Below are positions 6,782 through 13,055 of a DNA stretch of 14,395 nucleotides, piece by piece. Position 1 is the stretch's first letter, and each line of letters opens with the position of its first letter. The notes under the pieces are model-generated. The model saw only the letters and a program-made list of their open reading frames with translations, was not told the origin of the DNA and did no database searches. Position numbers and translations under genes: made by a program. The DNA is from Bog-473 sp035534235 (GTDB taxonomy: Bacteria; Actinomycetota; Acidimicrobiia; Acidimicrobiales; RAAP-2). The stretch lies in assembly GCA_035534235.1 (NCBI GenBank), contig DATLSH010000010.1, positions 1 to 14,395 on the forward strand. The letters run 5' to 3'.

Positions 6782-7449
6782 GAGGAAAGAAAGCCCACCG
6801 TGCGCTCCCAGAGCGCATGTGCCGCCTCGGCGTTGTACACCTCGGGCCGGGAGTCGTTGAAGAAGGCGTGGTCGGTGCCGGGATAGACGATGATCTCTGC
6901 CTCCTTACCCAGGTCGCGCAGCTGCGCACCCAAGGCTTGCGCGGCCTCGGGCGTGAAGAAATCGTCGTTGCCCGCATAGTGGCCGAGCACGGCGGCCGAG
7001 AGCGCCCGGTAGTCGGGTTGCGCGTCCGGCCACGGGATGACGCCGTAACAGGGCACCACGGCGGCCACGGCATCCGGTCGCTGCGTCGCCAGGACGAGCG
7101 CCAGCCCCCCGCCCATGCAGAAGCCGACGACACCGATGTGCTCCCCCGCACTGCGCCGGACCACCTCGTCTACGGCGCCGCTCAGGTCCCGGGCCGCCCC
7201 GTCCATCTTGAGGGCCATCATCGCCTTGCCTGCCTCGTCGGGCTCGGCCACCGTCACCCCGTGGTAGAGATCGGGGGCCAGGGCCACGAAGCCCGCCCCG
7301 GCGAAGCGGTCACAGACGTCCTTTATGTGCGCCACCAGGCCCCACCATTCCTGGATCACGATCAGCCCGGGTCCCTGGCCGCCCGCCGGGACGGAGAGGT
7401 AGCCGACGGCGGTCGTGCCGTTGCTCGGGAATTCGATCATTTCGCCCAT
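6769..7449 (-). CDS. dienelactone hydrolase family protein
   Basis: A 226-residue alpha/beta hydrolase of the dienelactone hydrolase family. QEWWG (33-37) carries the family's Glu near the active site, and GFCMGGG (109-115) holds the cysteine nucleophile C111. NDDFFTP (161-167) gives the acidic residue and DHAFFND (193-199) gives the histidine H194, so the Cys-Asp-His triad is intact. There is no signal peptide. The real substrate of these stand-alone proteins is usually unknown; dienelactone in aromatic degradation is only the founding example, and no ring-cleavage genes are nearby. The ATG at 7449 gives the typical MGEMIEFPSNG opening; an ATG at 7440 and a TTG at 7500 are alternatives. TACGGT lies 8 nt before this start. 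The lyase gene follows after 46 nt and may share its transcript. Confidence 0.88.
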   Translation of the reverse strand: MGEMIEFPSNGTTAVGYLSVPAGGQGPGLIVIQEWWGLVAHIKDVCDRFAGAGFVALAPDLYHGVTVAEPDEAGKAMMALKMDGAARDLSGAVDEVVRRSAGEHIGVVGFCMGGGLALVLATQRPDAVAAVVPCYGVIPWPDAQPDYRALSAAVLGHYAGNDDFFTPEAAQALGAQLRDLGKEAEIIVYPGTDHAFFNDSRPEVYNAEAAHALWERTVGFLSSRLS

Positions 7450-7457
7450 GCCGGTGG

Positions 7458-7463
7458 ACCGTA
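7458..7463 (-). promoter_or_regulatory. candidate -10 element for the dienelactone hydrolase gene
   Basis: TACGGT on the minus strand occupies -14 to -9 relative to the ATG at 7449, the same spacing as before the dehydrogenase at 4176. No Shine-Dalgarno sequence is present. Weak evidence on its own; stronger as part of the recurring pattern. Confidence 0.35.
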
Positions 7464-7582
7464 GTCCGTGACTGGGGCGCCCGGCATGCACATTCGTCAA
7501 CGAAAAGTTTGAGAATGGGCATTATGGCTATTCACCAGGTAGTTCATACCAAGAGTACGACCACATCCGGCCCGTTTGCCGC

Positions 7583-7606
7583 CCCGGGTGTTTGAAACTG
7601 CCCGGG
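7583..7606 (+). repeat. inverted repeat in the NlpC/P60 gene leader
   Basis: Two CCCGGG hexamers separated by 12 bases (TGTTTGAAACTG) can pair as a short hairpin ending 13 nt before the ATG at 7620. The rest of the 170-base divergent region (7450-7619) is noticeably more A/T-rich than the surroundings, as expected of a promoter region. No confident -35/-10 pair and no recognisable riboswitch is seen in it. Confidence 0.3.
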
Positions 7607-7619
7607 ATGCCCGATAAGA

Positions 7620-8804
7620 ATGGACCCAATCGTGACTGACGTTGAGCGGGCGGAAGGCCACTCCACGCCGCGGTCATTACGGGGCGCTCGGCTGCTCCGG
7701 CGGGTCGGTATTCCCGCCTTGACCGTTGTCACAGTGTGGTCAAGCACTGTGGTTGTCGCCACGCGCCCGGCCGCAGGTGACGCCATTTCCACCGCCAAGG
7801 CCAAGGCGGCGCAGATTGAGGCGCAGCTGTCGGCCTCGCAGGCGGAGATGTCCGCGTTGAGCCAGCAGTACGACGCCGCCGCCTACCACCTCTCCCAGAT
7901 CAACGCCAGCATCGCCTCCACCCAGGCGAAGATCGCCGCCGACCGCCAGCAGGTGGCGAGCGATCGCAAGACCCTCTCCATGGCCGCCGTGTCCAACTAC
8001 ATCACCGACGGTGCGGCCACGACGGAGAACCCCATCTTCTCCAACAACGACAAGACACTCGGCGCCGCCTCCGAATACAACAAGATCGCCGAGGGCGACG
8101 TCTCCCTCGCCGTGGACAACCTCCACACAGCCGAGATCGCGCTCACGGCCCAACAGGTGCAGTTGCAGGGCCAACAGACACAGGCTCAAGCCGCGGTGAC
8201 GTCCGAGAAGGACGCCATCTTGCAGAACACGCAGGCCCAGCAGCAGCAGTCCAGTGCCCTGGCCCAGGAGCAGGGTCAGATCGCCACGCTGGTGCAGCAG
8301 CAACAAGCGGCAGAGGCCGCCGCCGCCGCCCAGGCCGCCGCGGCCAAGCTGGCGGCCGCCCAGGCCGCCGCGGCCTCCGCACGCTCCAACTCAAGTGCAG
8401 CCACATTCAGCAATATCGCCGCCCCGCCGCCGACGGCCCCGGGCGGTGCCGGTGCGGTGCAGGCCGCCGAGAGCCAGATCGGCGTGCCCTACCAGTGGGG
8501 CGCCGAGTCCCCCAAGGGGTCGGCCAATCCCGGGTTCGACTGCTCCGGACTCACGGCGTGGTCGTGGGGCCAGGTCGGCGTGTCCCTGCCCCACTTCTCG
8601 GGTGCCCAGATGGCCGATTCCACCCCGGTGCCCTTGAGCGACCTGCAACCAGGTGACCTCCTCTTCTACGGGCCGGGCGGGAGCGAGCACGTGGCCATGT
8701 TCATCGGGGGCGGCCAGATGATCGAAGCGCCCTATACGGGAGCCTCGGTGTGGATCACGGGCCTGCGGCTGGGTAGCGGCTTCGCCGGCGCCGGGCGCCC
8801 TTGA
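7620..8804 (+). CDS. secreted NlpC/P60 peptidoglycan endopeptidase with coiled-coil domain
   Basis: A 394-residue exported cell-wall hydrolase. A long basic n-region with RRVGIPALTVVTVW and a hydrophobic stretch (about 30-48) forms a signal peptide, with likely cleavage near ATRPAAGDA (47-55). Residues 56-255 are a Gln/Ala-rich coiled coil, with a break at about 124-160. A Ser/Pro-rich linker follows, and the NlpC/P60 domain starts near AVQAAESQIG (279). The catalytic residues are Cys308 in FDCSGLTAWSWG, His357 in SEHVAMFIGGG and Glu369 in MIEAP, the same Cys-His-Glu set as mycobacterial RipA. It should cut peptide stems of peptidoglycan, with the coiled coil acting as an autoinhibitory or FtsEX-type docking element, as in RipC-like proteins (inference). 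The ATG at 7620 has no strong ribosome site; a GTG at 7632 is an alternative. An Lgt-family gene follows. Confidence 0.9.
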   Translation: MDPIVTDVERAEGHSTPRSLRGARLLRRVGIPALTVVTVWSSTVVVATRPAAGDAISTAKAKAAQIEAQLSASQAEMSALSQQYDAAAYHLSQINASIASTQAKIAADRQQVASDRKTLSMAAVSNYITDGAATTENPIFSNNDKTLGAASEYNKIAEGDVSLAVDNLHTAEIALTAQQVQLQGQQTQAQAAVTSEKDAILQNTQAQQQQSSALAQEQGQIATLVQQQQAAEAAAAAQAAAAKLAAAQAAAASARSNSSAATFSNIAAPPPTAPGGAGAVQAAESQIGVPYQWGAESPKGSANPGFDCSGLTAWSWGQVGVSLPHFSGAQMADSTPVPLSDLQPGDLLFYGPGGSEHVAMFIGGGQMIEAPYTGASVWITGLRLGSGFAGAGRP

Positions 8805-8818
8805 GCCCCGGCCGGCGC
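8788..8818 (+). terminator. possible terminator after the NlpC/P60 gene
   Basis: GCGCCGG (8788-8794) pairs perfectly with CCGGCGC (8812-8818) across the TGA stop, and the stem is followed by CAGTTCTTCC. The T-rich tail is short and interrupted, and alternative GC-rich pairings exist, so intrinsic termination is only possible. Confidence 0.3.
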
Positions 8819-8839
8819 AGTTCTTCCCCCTCCCGGTCC

Positions 8840-8845
8840 TAACCT
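8840..8845 (+). promoter_or_regulatory. candidate -10 element for the Lgt-like gene
   Basis: TAACCT fits TAnnnT and ends 15 nt before the ATG at 8861. Transcription starting 7 nt downstream would give a leader of about 9 nt. No -35 element is recognisable. Confidence 0.3.
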
Positions 8846-8861
8846 GGCACCCGAGGTGCCA
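8845..8861 (+). promoter_or_regulatory. hairpin covering the ribosome site of the Lgt-like gene
   Basis: TGGCACC and GGTGCCA form a perfect 7-bp stem with a CGA loop. The 3' arm includes most of the GAGGTG ribosome-binding sequence (8853-8858) and the A of the ATG at 8861, so folding would hide the initiation site on transcripts that read through from the NlpC/P60 gene. Confidence 0.4.
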
Positions 8862-9709
8862 TGAAACCGATCCCCGTCGTCTTCCACATCGGGCCCCTGC
8901 AGGTCCACACCTACGGGATCGGCCTGGCGATCACGTTCTGGTTCGCCTTCACCTACTTCGAGCGCCGGCTGCGCCGCAGCGGCTACGCCACCGAGTGGTT
9001 CGTGCCCGTGTTCCTGTGGATCGTCCTGGCCGCCGTCGTGGGAGCACGGGCCCTCCATGTCCTCTCCAACCTGAGTTACTACCGCCACAGCCCGGGCGAC
9101 ATGCTGGCCATCTGGCACGGGGGGCTGTCGTCCTTCGGCGGCCTCATCTTCGCCGTGCCCACCGCCGTCGTCCTGACCCGCCGCCGGTGCCCCGAGCTCC
9201 CGATCGGACGCGGGTTGGACCTGGTGGCACCGGTCCTGCTGGCGTCCTGGGCCATGGGGCGGCTGCTCGGTCCGCAACTCATGGTGGCCGGCGGTGGGCA
9301 CCCCACCCACCAGTGGTTCGGCATGTACTACGCCGGGCAGCCGGGACGCCGCCTGCCGGTCCCCATCTTCCAGGCCGCCGAGGACTTCTGCGTCTTCCTC
9401 ATCCTCATCGCCATCGAACGGCGGCTCAACCGATGGCCCGACGGATCGGACCGGGCGGGGTATCCCCCGGGGACCGTGCTCGGCGTGGCCATGGTGCTGT
9501 GGGGCCTTGAGCGCTCCCTCGATGAGCACCTCTGGCTGGGGGAGGACGGCCGGCTCGGCTCCGATCTCGTCCAACTGGCGGGGATCGTCCTCGTCGTCGG
9601 TGGGGCCATCATTCTCGTGCGCACCCGGCAGCGCCTGGGCGCGTGGTTGCGCACGCACCCACCGCCCGTGGCCGGGGCCGCTCCGTTGACCGGACGAACG
9701 GCGACCTGA
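8861..9709 (+). CDS. prolipoprotein diacylglyceryl transferase (Lgt)-family membrane protein, divergent active site
   Basis: A 282-residue polytopic membrane protein with the Lgt layout: PLQVHTYGIGLAI at 12-24, IWHGGLSSFGGLIF at 84-97, GRLLGP at 133-138, VPIFQAAEDF at 167-176, WGLERSLDE at 214-222, and a last membrane helix near 237-253. Lgt moves diacylglycerol from phosphatidylglycerol to the lipobox cysteine of prolipoproteins. The arginines matching E. coli R143 and R239 seem present (R134, R218). The position of the His in the HGGLIG motif (E. coli H103) is Phe92, and that of Y235 is Trp214. The Asn/Cys-rich segment after the first Arg is also absent. It may be an Lgt paralogue with altered or lost activity. 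GAGGTG precedes the ATG by about 3 nt inside a hairpin. It converges on the SDR gene. Confidence 0.8.
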   Translation: MKPIPVVFHIGPLQVHTYGIGLAITFWFAFTYFERRLRRSGYATEWFVPVFLWIVLAAVVGARALHVLSNLSYYRHSPGDMLAIWHGGLSSFGGLIFAVPTAVVLTRRRCPELPIGRGLDLVAPVLLASWAMGRLLGPQLMVAGGGHPTHQWFGMYYAGQPGRRLPVPIFQAAEDFCVFLILIAIERRLNRWPDGSDRAGYPPGTVLGVAMVLWGLERSLDEHLWLGEDGRLGSDLVQLAGIVLVVGGAIILVRTRQRLGAWLRTHPPPVAGAAPLTGRTAT

Positions 9710-9715
9710 GGCCGT

Positions 9716-10624
9716 TCAGGCGTTCGGCTTGTCCCCCGAGGCCGCGGCCAGGCGCATCTGCTCCAAGCGGTCGATGAGCCCCATCTTCTCCTGACCGACG
9801 CTGCTGTCCAGGCGCTCCGCGATCCGCTCGGGCGTCCAGCGGCCTTCGGCGTACATGGCCCGCACCTCGGTGGGCTGGTTCCACACGGCAATCTTCGAGC
9901 CGACCACCGTGTACACCTGACCGGTGATGTGCTTGGCCCGGTCACTGAGCAGGTACACCACCATCGGGGCGATGTCCTCCGCGTCACCCATTTCGGCCAA
10001 TTCCATCGGCACGTTGGCCGACATCCGGGTCCGGGCCACCGGGGCAATGGCGTTGGAGGTGATCCCGTAGCGGTGCAGGCCCGCCGCGGCAGAACGCACG
10101 AGGGAGACGATGCCGCCCTTGGCCGCGGAGTAGTTGGCCTGGGCCACGCTCCCGGCGAAGGCACCCGAGGTGAAACCGATGAGCGCCCCACCCCCTTCTT
10201 GCTTGCGCATCACGGCCGCCGCGGCCCGAAAGACGGTGAAGTGGCCCTTCAGGTGGGTCGCAATGACGGCATCCCATTCGTCCTCGGACATGTTGAACAG
10301 CATCCGCTCGCGCAGAATTCCGGCCACGGCCACCACTCCGTCAATGCGTCCCCACCTCTCCATTGCGGTGGCGATGAGGCGCTCCCCGGACTCCATTTTG
10401 GAGATGTCATCGGCCACGGCGACGGCTTCTCCCCCGGCGCCCACTATTTCGGCCACGACGGCATCGGCCACCTCGCTGCTCGGATCCTCGCCGGCCATCC
10501 CCACTCCGTAGTCGGCCACCAGGACCCTGGCCCCTTCAGATGCCGCGGCCAGGGCCACGGCCCGTCCGATGCCGCCACCGCCGCCGGTGACGGCGACCAC
10601 CTTGCCCGTGAGGAACCCTGCCAT
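9716..10624 (-). CDS. short-chain dehydrogenase/reductase (SDR), candidate 3-hydroxyacyl-CoA or steroid dehydrogenase
   Basis: A 302-residue classical SDR. The nucleotide-binding TGGGGGIG is at 13-20, and VADYG ends strand 2. ADDIS matches the adenine-contact region, VAGIL sits where NAG is usual, Ser153 lies in FTSG, and YSAAK has Tyr165 and Lys169. The C-terminal 80 residues extend beyond the standard 250 and include WTPERIAERLD. An acidic residue after strand 2 (VADYG) hints at NAD rather than NADP. The ATG at 10624 has AGGAG 7 nt upstream, so this start is firm; the frame stays open far upstream into the ligase gene but that part is antisense. The divergent neighbour is an acyl-CoA ligase, and the shared 114-bp region holds a KstR-like palindrome. 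A role in oxidising beta-hydroxyacyl-CoA or a steroid is inferred. Confidence 0.87.
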   Translation of the reverse strand: MAGFLTGKVVAVTGGGGGIGRAVALAAASEGARVLVADYGVGMAGEDPSSEVADAVVAEIVGAGGEAVAVADDISKMESGERLIATAMERWGRIDGVVAVAGILRERMLFNMSEDEWDAVIATHLKGHFTVFRAAAAVMRKQEGGGALIGFTSGAFAGSVAQANYSAAKGGIVSLVRSAAAGLHRYGITSNAIAPVARTRMSANVPMELAEMGDAEDIAPMVVYLLSDRAKHITGQVYTVVGSKIAVWNQPTEVRAMYAEGRWTPERIAERLDSSVGQEKMGLIDRLEQMRLAAASGDKPNA

Positions 10625-10655
10625 CGTCGATCTCCTGTTCGTGCGTAGTTGCCGT

Positions 10656-10661
10656 AACTTA
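10656..10661 (-). promoter_or_regulatory. candidate -10 element for the SDR gene
   Basis: TAAGTT on the minus strand overlaps the left edge of the 10660-10673 palindrome by two bases. A start about 7 nt downstream would give a leader of about 25 nt carrying the AGGAG site. Repressor binding at the palindrome would cover it. Confidence 0.4.
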
Positions 10662-10673
10662 GAACATGTTCTA
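10660..10673. promoter_or_regulatory. KstR-like operator palindrome
   Basis: TAGAACATGTTCTA is a perfect 14-bp palindrome in the divergent SDR/fadD region. It fits the published KstR consensus TnnAACnnGTTnnA exactly. KstR is the TetR-family repressor of sterol-catabolism genes in mycobacteria and rhodococci. It overlaps -10-like hexamers facing both ways, which suits repression of both genes. Whether the regulator is KstR itself or another TetR-family acyl-CoA sensor cannot be told. Confidence 0.65.
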
Positions 10674-10677
10674 GCTT
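10672..10677 (+). promoter_or_regulatory. candidate -10 element for the acyl-CoA ligase gene
   Basis: TAGCTT fits TAnnnT and overlaps the right edge of the 10660-10673 palindrome by two bases. A start near 10684 would give a leader of about 55 nt before the ATG at 10739. Confidence 0.4.
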
Positions 10678-10738
10678 GCGGACGTCCGGCGCGGCCATTT
10701 GCGCCGCTGCGCACCGATCCGACAAGGAGACCTTGACC

Positions 10739-12292
10739 ATGGGTGATCTCGGCTTCTGGGCCCTGGCCCAGGAAGATCCCGACTACGTGGCCCTGATCAC
10801 GCCCGACGGGACGGAGGTCCGCGCCGGTGAGCTCCTGGGTCACGCCAACCAGCTGGTGCACGCCCTGCGGGCCCAGGGAGTCGAAGAGGGCGGCGTGGTG
10901 GCCACCCTGCTCCCCAACTGCGCCGAGATGATTGAGGTCTACCTGGCCGCCCTGCAAGCCGGCTGGTACCTGGTACCGATCAACCACCACCTGGTGGCGC
11001 CGGAGATCGCCTACATCCTGAAAGACTCGGGGGCCAAGGTCTTCATCGCCCACGAGCGCTTTGCCGCGGTGTCCGCCGCCGCCGCCGACGAAGTGGGCAT
11101 CCCCGACGTCGGCCGACTGTCGGTTGGACATGTGGATGGCTTCGCCTCCTATGGGGCAACCCGTGATTCCCATCCGGCCACGGTGCCCGGCGACCGCACC
11201 ATTGGCGACGTCATGAACTACACCTCGGGGACCACCGGCAACCCCAAGGGGATCTTGCGCAAACTCCTCGGCGTCTCACCCGAGCAGGCTGCCCTGGGCC
11301 TTTCGGGCATCCTTTTCCTCTTCTCCATTCAGCCCCAGGACGACAACGTCCACATCATCGGCTCACCGCTCTACCACACCGCCGTCCTGCGTTTCGGGAG
11401 CGCGTCGCTCCACCTCGGCCACACGTTGGTCCTGATGGACAAGTGGGCACCCGAAGAAATGCTCCGCCTCATTGAGAAGTACCGGGTCACCACCTCACAC
11501 ATGGTGCCCACCCAGTTCCACCGCCTTCTGGCTCTGCCCGAAGATGTGCGGGCGAAGTACAACGTGTCCTCCTTGCGCCACATGATCCACGCCGCCGCCC
11601 CCTGCCCGGTCGACGTGAAGCACAAGATGATCGCCTGGTGGGGCAACGCGGTCGACGAGTACTACGCGGCCTCCGAGGGTGGTGGCACACTGGTCACCGC
11701 CGAGGAGTGGTCGCTAAAGCCCGGCACGGTGGGCAAACCGTGGCCGATATCGGAGATCGGCATCTTCGACGACGACGGAAACCGCATCACCGAGCCCAAC
11801 GTGATCGGCACCGTGTACATGGCCATGCAGGGGCTCACCTTCGAGTACCACGGCGACAAGGACAAGACCGAGAAGAACCGCATCGGCGACTTCTTTACCG
11901 TGGGGGACGTGGGCCTGCTCGACGAGGACGGGTACCTGTTCCTGCGGGACCGCAAGATCGACATGATCATTTCGGGGGGCGCCAACATCTACCCGGCGGA
12001 AATTGAGAGCGTGCTCCTCTCCCACCCCAAGGTGGGCGACGCCGCCGTCTTCGGCATCCCCCACGACGACTGGGGCGAAGAAGTGAAGGCGGTGATCGAG
12101 CCAGCCGAAGGAATCGAGGGCAACGACGCGCTGGCCCAGGAGATCCTCGCCTTCTGCGCCGACAAGCTGGCCAAGTTCAAGACGCCCAAGACGATCGACT
12201 TCACCGATGAGATGCCCCGCGACCCCAACGGGAAGCTCTACAAGCGCAAGTTGCGCGACCCCTACTGGGAGGGCGTGCAGCGCTCCCTCTGA
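10739..12292 (+). CDS. fatty-acyl/steroid acyl-CoA ligase (FadD-type, ANL superfamily)
   Basis: A 517-residue adenylate-forming enzyme that activates a carboxylic acid with ATP and joins it to CoA. The P-loop YTSGTTGNPKG is at 161-171. The A5 region is DEYYAASEGGG at 306-316, and A7 is TVGDVGLLDEDG with Asp390. The hinge/A8 region is RKIDMIISGGANIYPAEIE with Arg405. The A10 lysine is Lys499 in PRDPNGKLYKR. All catalytic motifs are intact and the length is typical. The chain-length or steroid preference cannot be read from sequence. The ATG at 10739 has AAGGAGA 8 nt upstream, which fixes the start. It is divergent from the SDR across a KstR-like operator and converges on the thioesterase gene with a 7-nt gap. 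With the thiolase and hydratase genes it forms a beta-oxidation block. Confidence 0.92.
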   Translation: MGDLGFWALAQEDPDYVALITPDGTEVRAGELLGHANQLVHALRAQGVEEGGVVATLLPNCAEMIEVYLAALQAGWYLVPINHHLVAPEIAYILKDSGAKVFIAHERFAAVSAAAADEVGIPDVGRLSVGHVDGFASYGATRDSHPATVPGDRTIGDVMNYTSGTTGNPKGILRKLLGVSPEQAALGLSGILFLFSIQPQDDNVHIIGSPLYHTAVLRFGSASLHLGHTLVLMDKWAPEEMLRLIEKYRVTTSHMVPTQFHRLLALPEDVRAKYNVSSLRHMIHAAAPCPVDVKHKMIAWWGNAVDEYYAASEGGGTLVTAEEWSLKPGTVGKPWPISEIGIFDDDGNRITEPNVIGTVYMAMQGLTFEYHGDKDKTEKNRIGDFFTVGDVGLLDEDGYLFLRDRKIDMIISGGANIYPAEIESVLLSHPKVGDAAVFGIPHDDWGEEVKAVIEPAEGIEGNDALAQEILAFCADKLAKFKTPKTIDFTDEMPRDPNGKLYKRKLRDPYWEGVQRSL

Positions 12293-12299
12293 GCAGGGG

Positions 12300-13055
12300 T
12301 CACTCCGGAGTGCTCTCGGCGATCATGCGGAGGAACGCCGGGTCGACGAGGGGGACTTCGGTCCCTGTGGCATTTTTCGTCACGATGTCGAGCATGCGCC
12401 CGGGCTGGACTTCAATGAAGATTCCTTCGGCCTCTGCCGTCAGCTCGCCGTGGTGGAAGATGCCGCCCCACGCGTAAATCTTGCGACCGTCCCGCCCCGT
12501 CAAGCGGGAGGCCAGCTCCAAGGGAGCCAGCAGCGGCGTGGGACGGCGGTAGCGCACGGTGAGCGTTCCGGTCATGCCGGCCTGCCCGGCGACGATGTTG
12601 GCCGTCCCCAGGAGCTCGTCGAACAATTCGGCGATCACGCCTCCGTGCACGCAGGTGGGCGGACCCTCGTAGGGGTAGCCGAATGTCGCCCTCCCCCGGA
12701 CCTCGCGTTGGCCATCCTCACCTTCGACCACCCAGAGGTCGACGGGCGGGGCGATGGGATTGGCGTAGCCGATCACGGGACTGGTCGGGAAGTAGTCCTG
12801 CGGGTGCCCCGCAGCGGTCGGCTGCCGGCGGGGGCGCTTGCTGTCCTCGGCCGACGCTTCCAGCTTGTCAGCCAGCGTGGACATCTGGTCGGCCGCCTCG
12901 GCCACGTCATCATCACGCAGCGGCAGCCCCACGGCCACGGCGCCGATGCGCCGCAGGGCGCCCGCCAGGCGGTTGAGAGGCTCGTCGCCGGTGGAGAGCG
13001 CCGGTCCGTCCACGCCGGGGAACCCCTGGCCCGGGGGAACCGCCCCCTCACTCAT
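12300..13055 (-). CDS. PaaI-family (hot-dog) acyl-CoA thioesterase
   Basis: A 251-residue protein whose C-terminal half is a PaaI/4HBT hot-dog domain. GPPTCVHGGVIAELFDELLG at 131-150 holds the HGG motif (His137) and the acidic catalytic-type residue Asp146 on the central helix. TGTLTVRYRRPTPLLAPLEL is the next strand pair. About 85 N-terminal residues precede the domain. They are predicted helical, with ADQMSTLADKLEASAED at about 55-71, and include a basic stretch KRPRRQ. It probably hydrolyses an acyl-CoA to free CoA during beta-oxidation. The ATG overlaps the enoyl-CoA hydratase stop as ATGA, so the two are translationally coupled in one operon. The N-terminal region is of unknown use and might mediate oligomerisation. 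Confidence 0.85.
   Translation of the reverse strand: MSEGAVPPGQGFPGVDGPALSTGDEPLNRLAGALRRIGAVAVGLPLRDDDVAEAADQMSTLADKLEASAEDSKRPRRQPTAAGHPQDYFPTSPVIGYANPIAPPVDLWVVEGEDGQREVRGRATFGYPYEGPPTCVHGGVIAELFDELLGTANIVAGQAGMTGTLTVRYRRPTPLLAPLELASRLTGRDGRKIYAWGGIFHHGELTAEAEGIFIEVQPGRMLDIVTKNATGTEVPLVDPAFLRMIAESTPE

Noticed and set aside
7450..7619. c-di-AMP (ydaO-type) riboswitch before the NlpC/P60 gene
   Set aside because: The region is short and the conserved stem sequences I would expect are not visible.
8230..8390. Repetitive CAG/GCC-rich DNA in the NlpC/P60 gene as a tandem repeat
   Set aside because: It encodes the Gln/Ala-rich coiled coil and linker, with no fixed repeat unit. It is a composition effect.
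9702..9719. CCTGA/TCAGG inverted repeat at the Lgt-like/SDR convergent junction
   Set aside because: Only about 5 bp, of which 3 come from facing TGA codons, so it is not distinguishable from chance.
10625..11173. Upstream extension of the SDR frame into the ligase gene
   Set aside because: It is antisense to coding DNA of the ligase, and the ATG at 10624 has a good ribosome site and the standard SDR N-terminus.
12301..12312. Perfect 12-bp palindrome CACTCCGGAGTG near the ligase/thioesterase junction
   Set aside because: It lies in the thioesterase coding end, and palindromes of this size are expected a few times per 14 kb. No regulator consensus matches.
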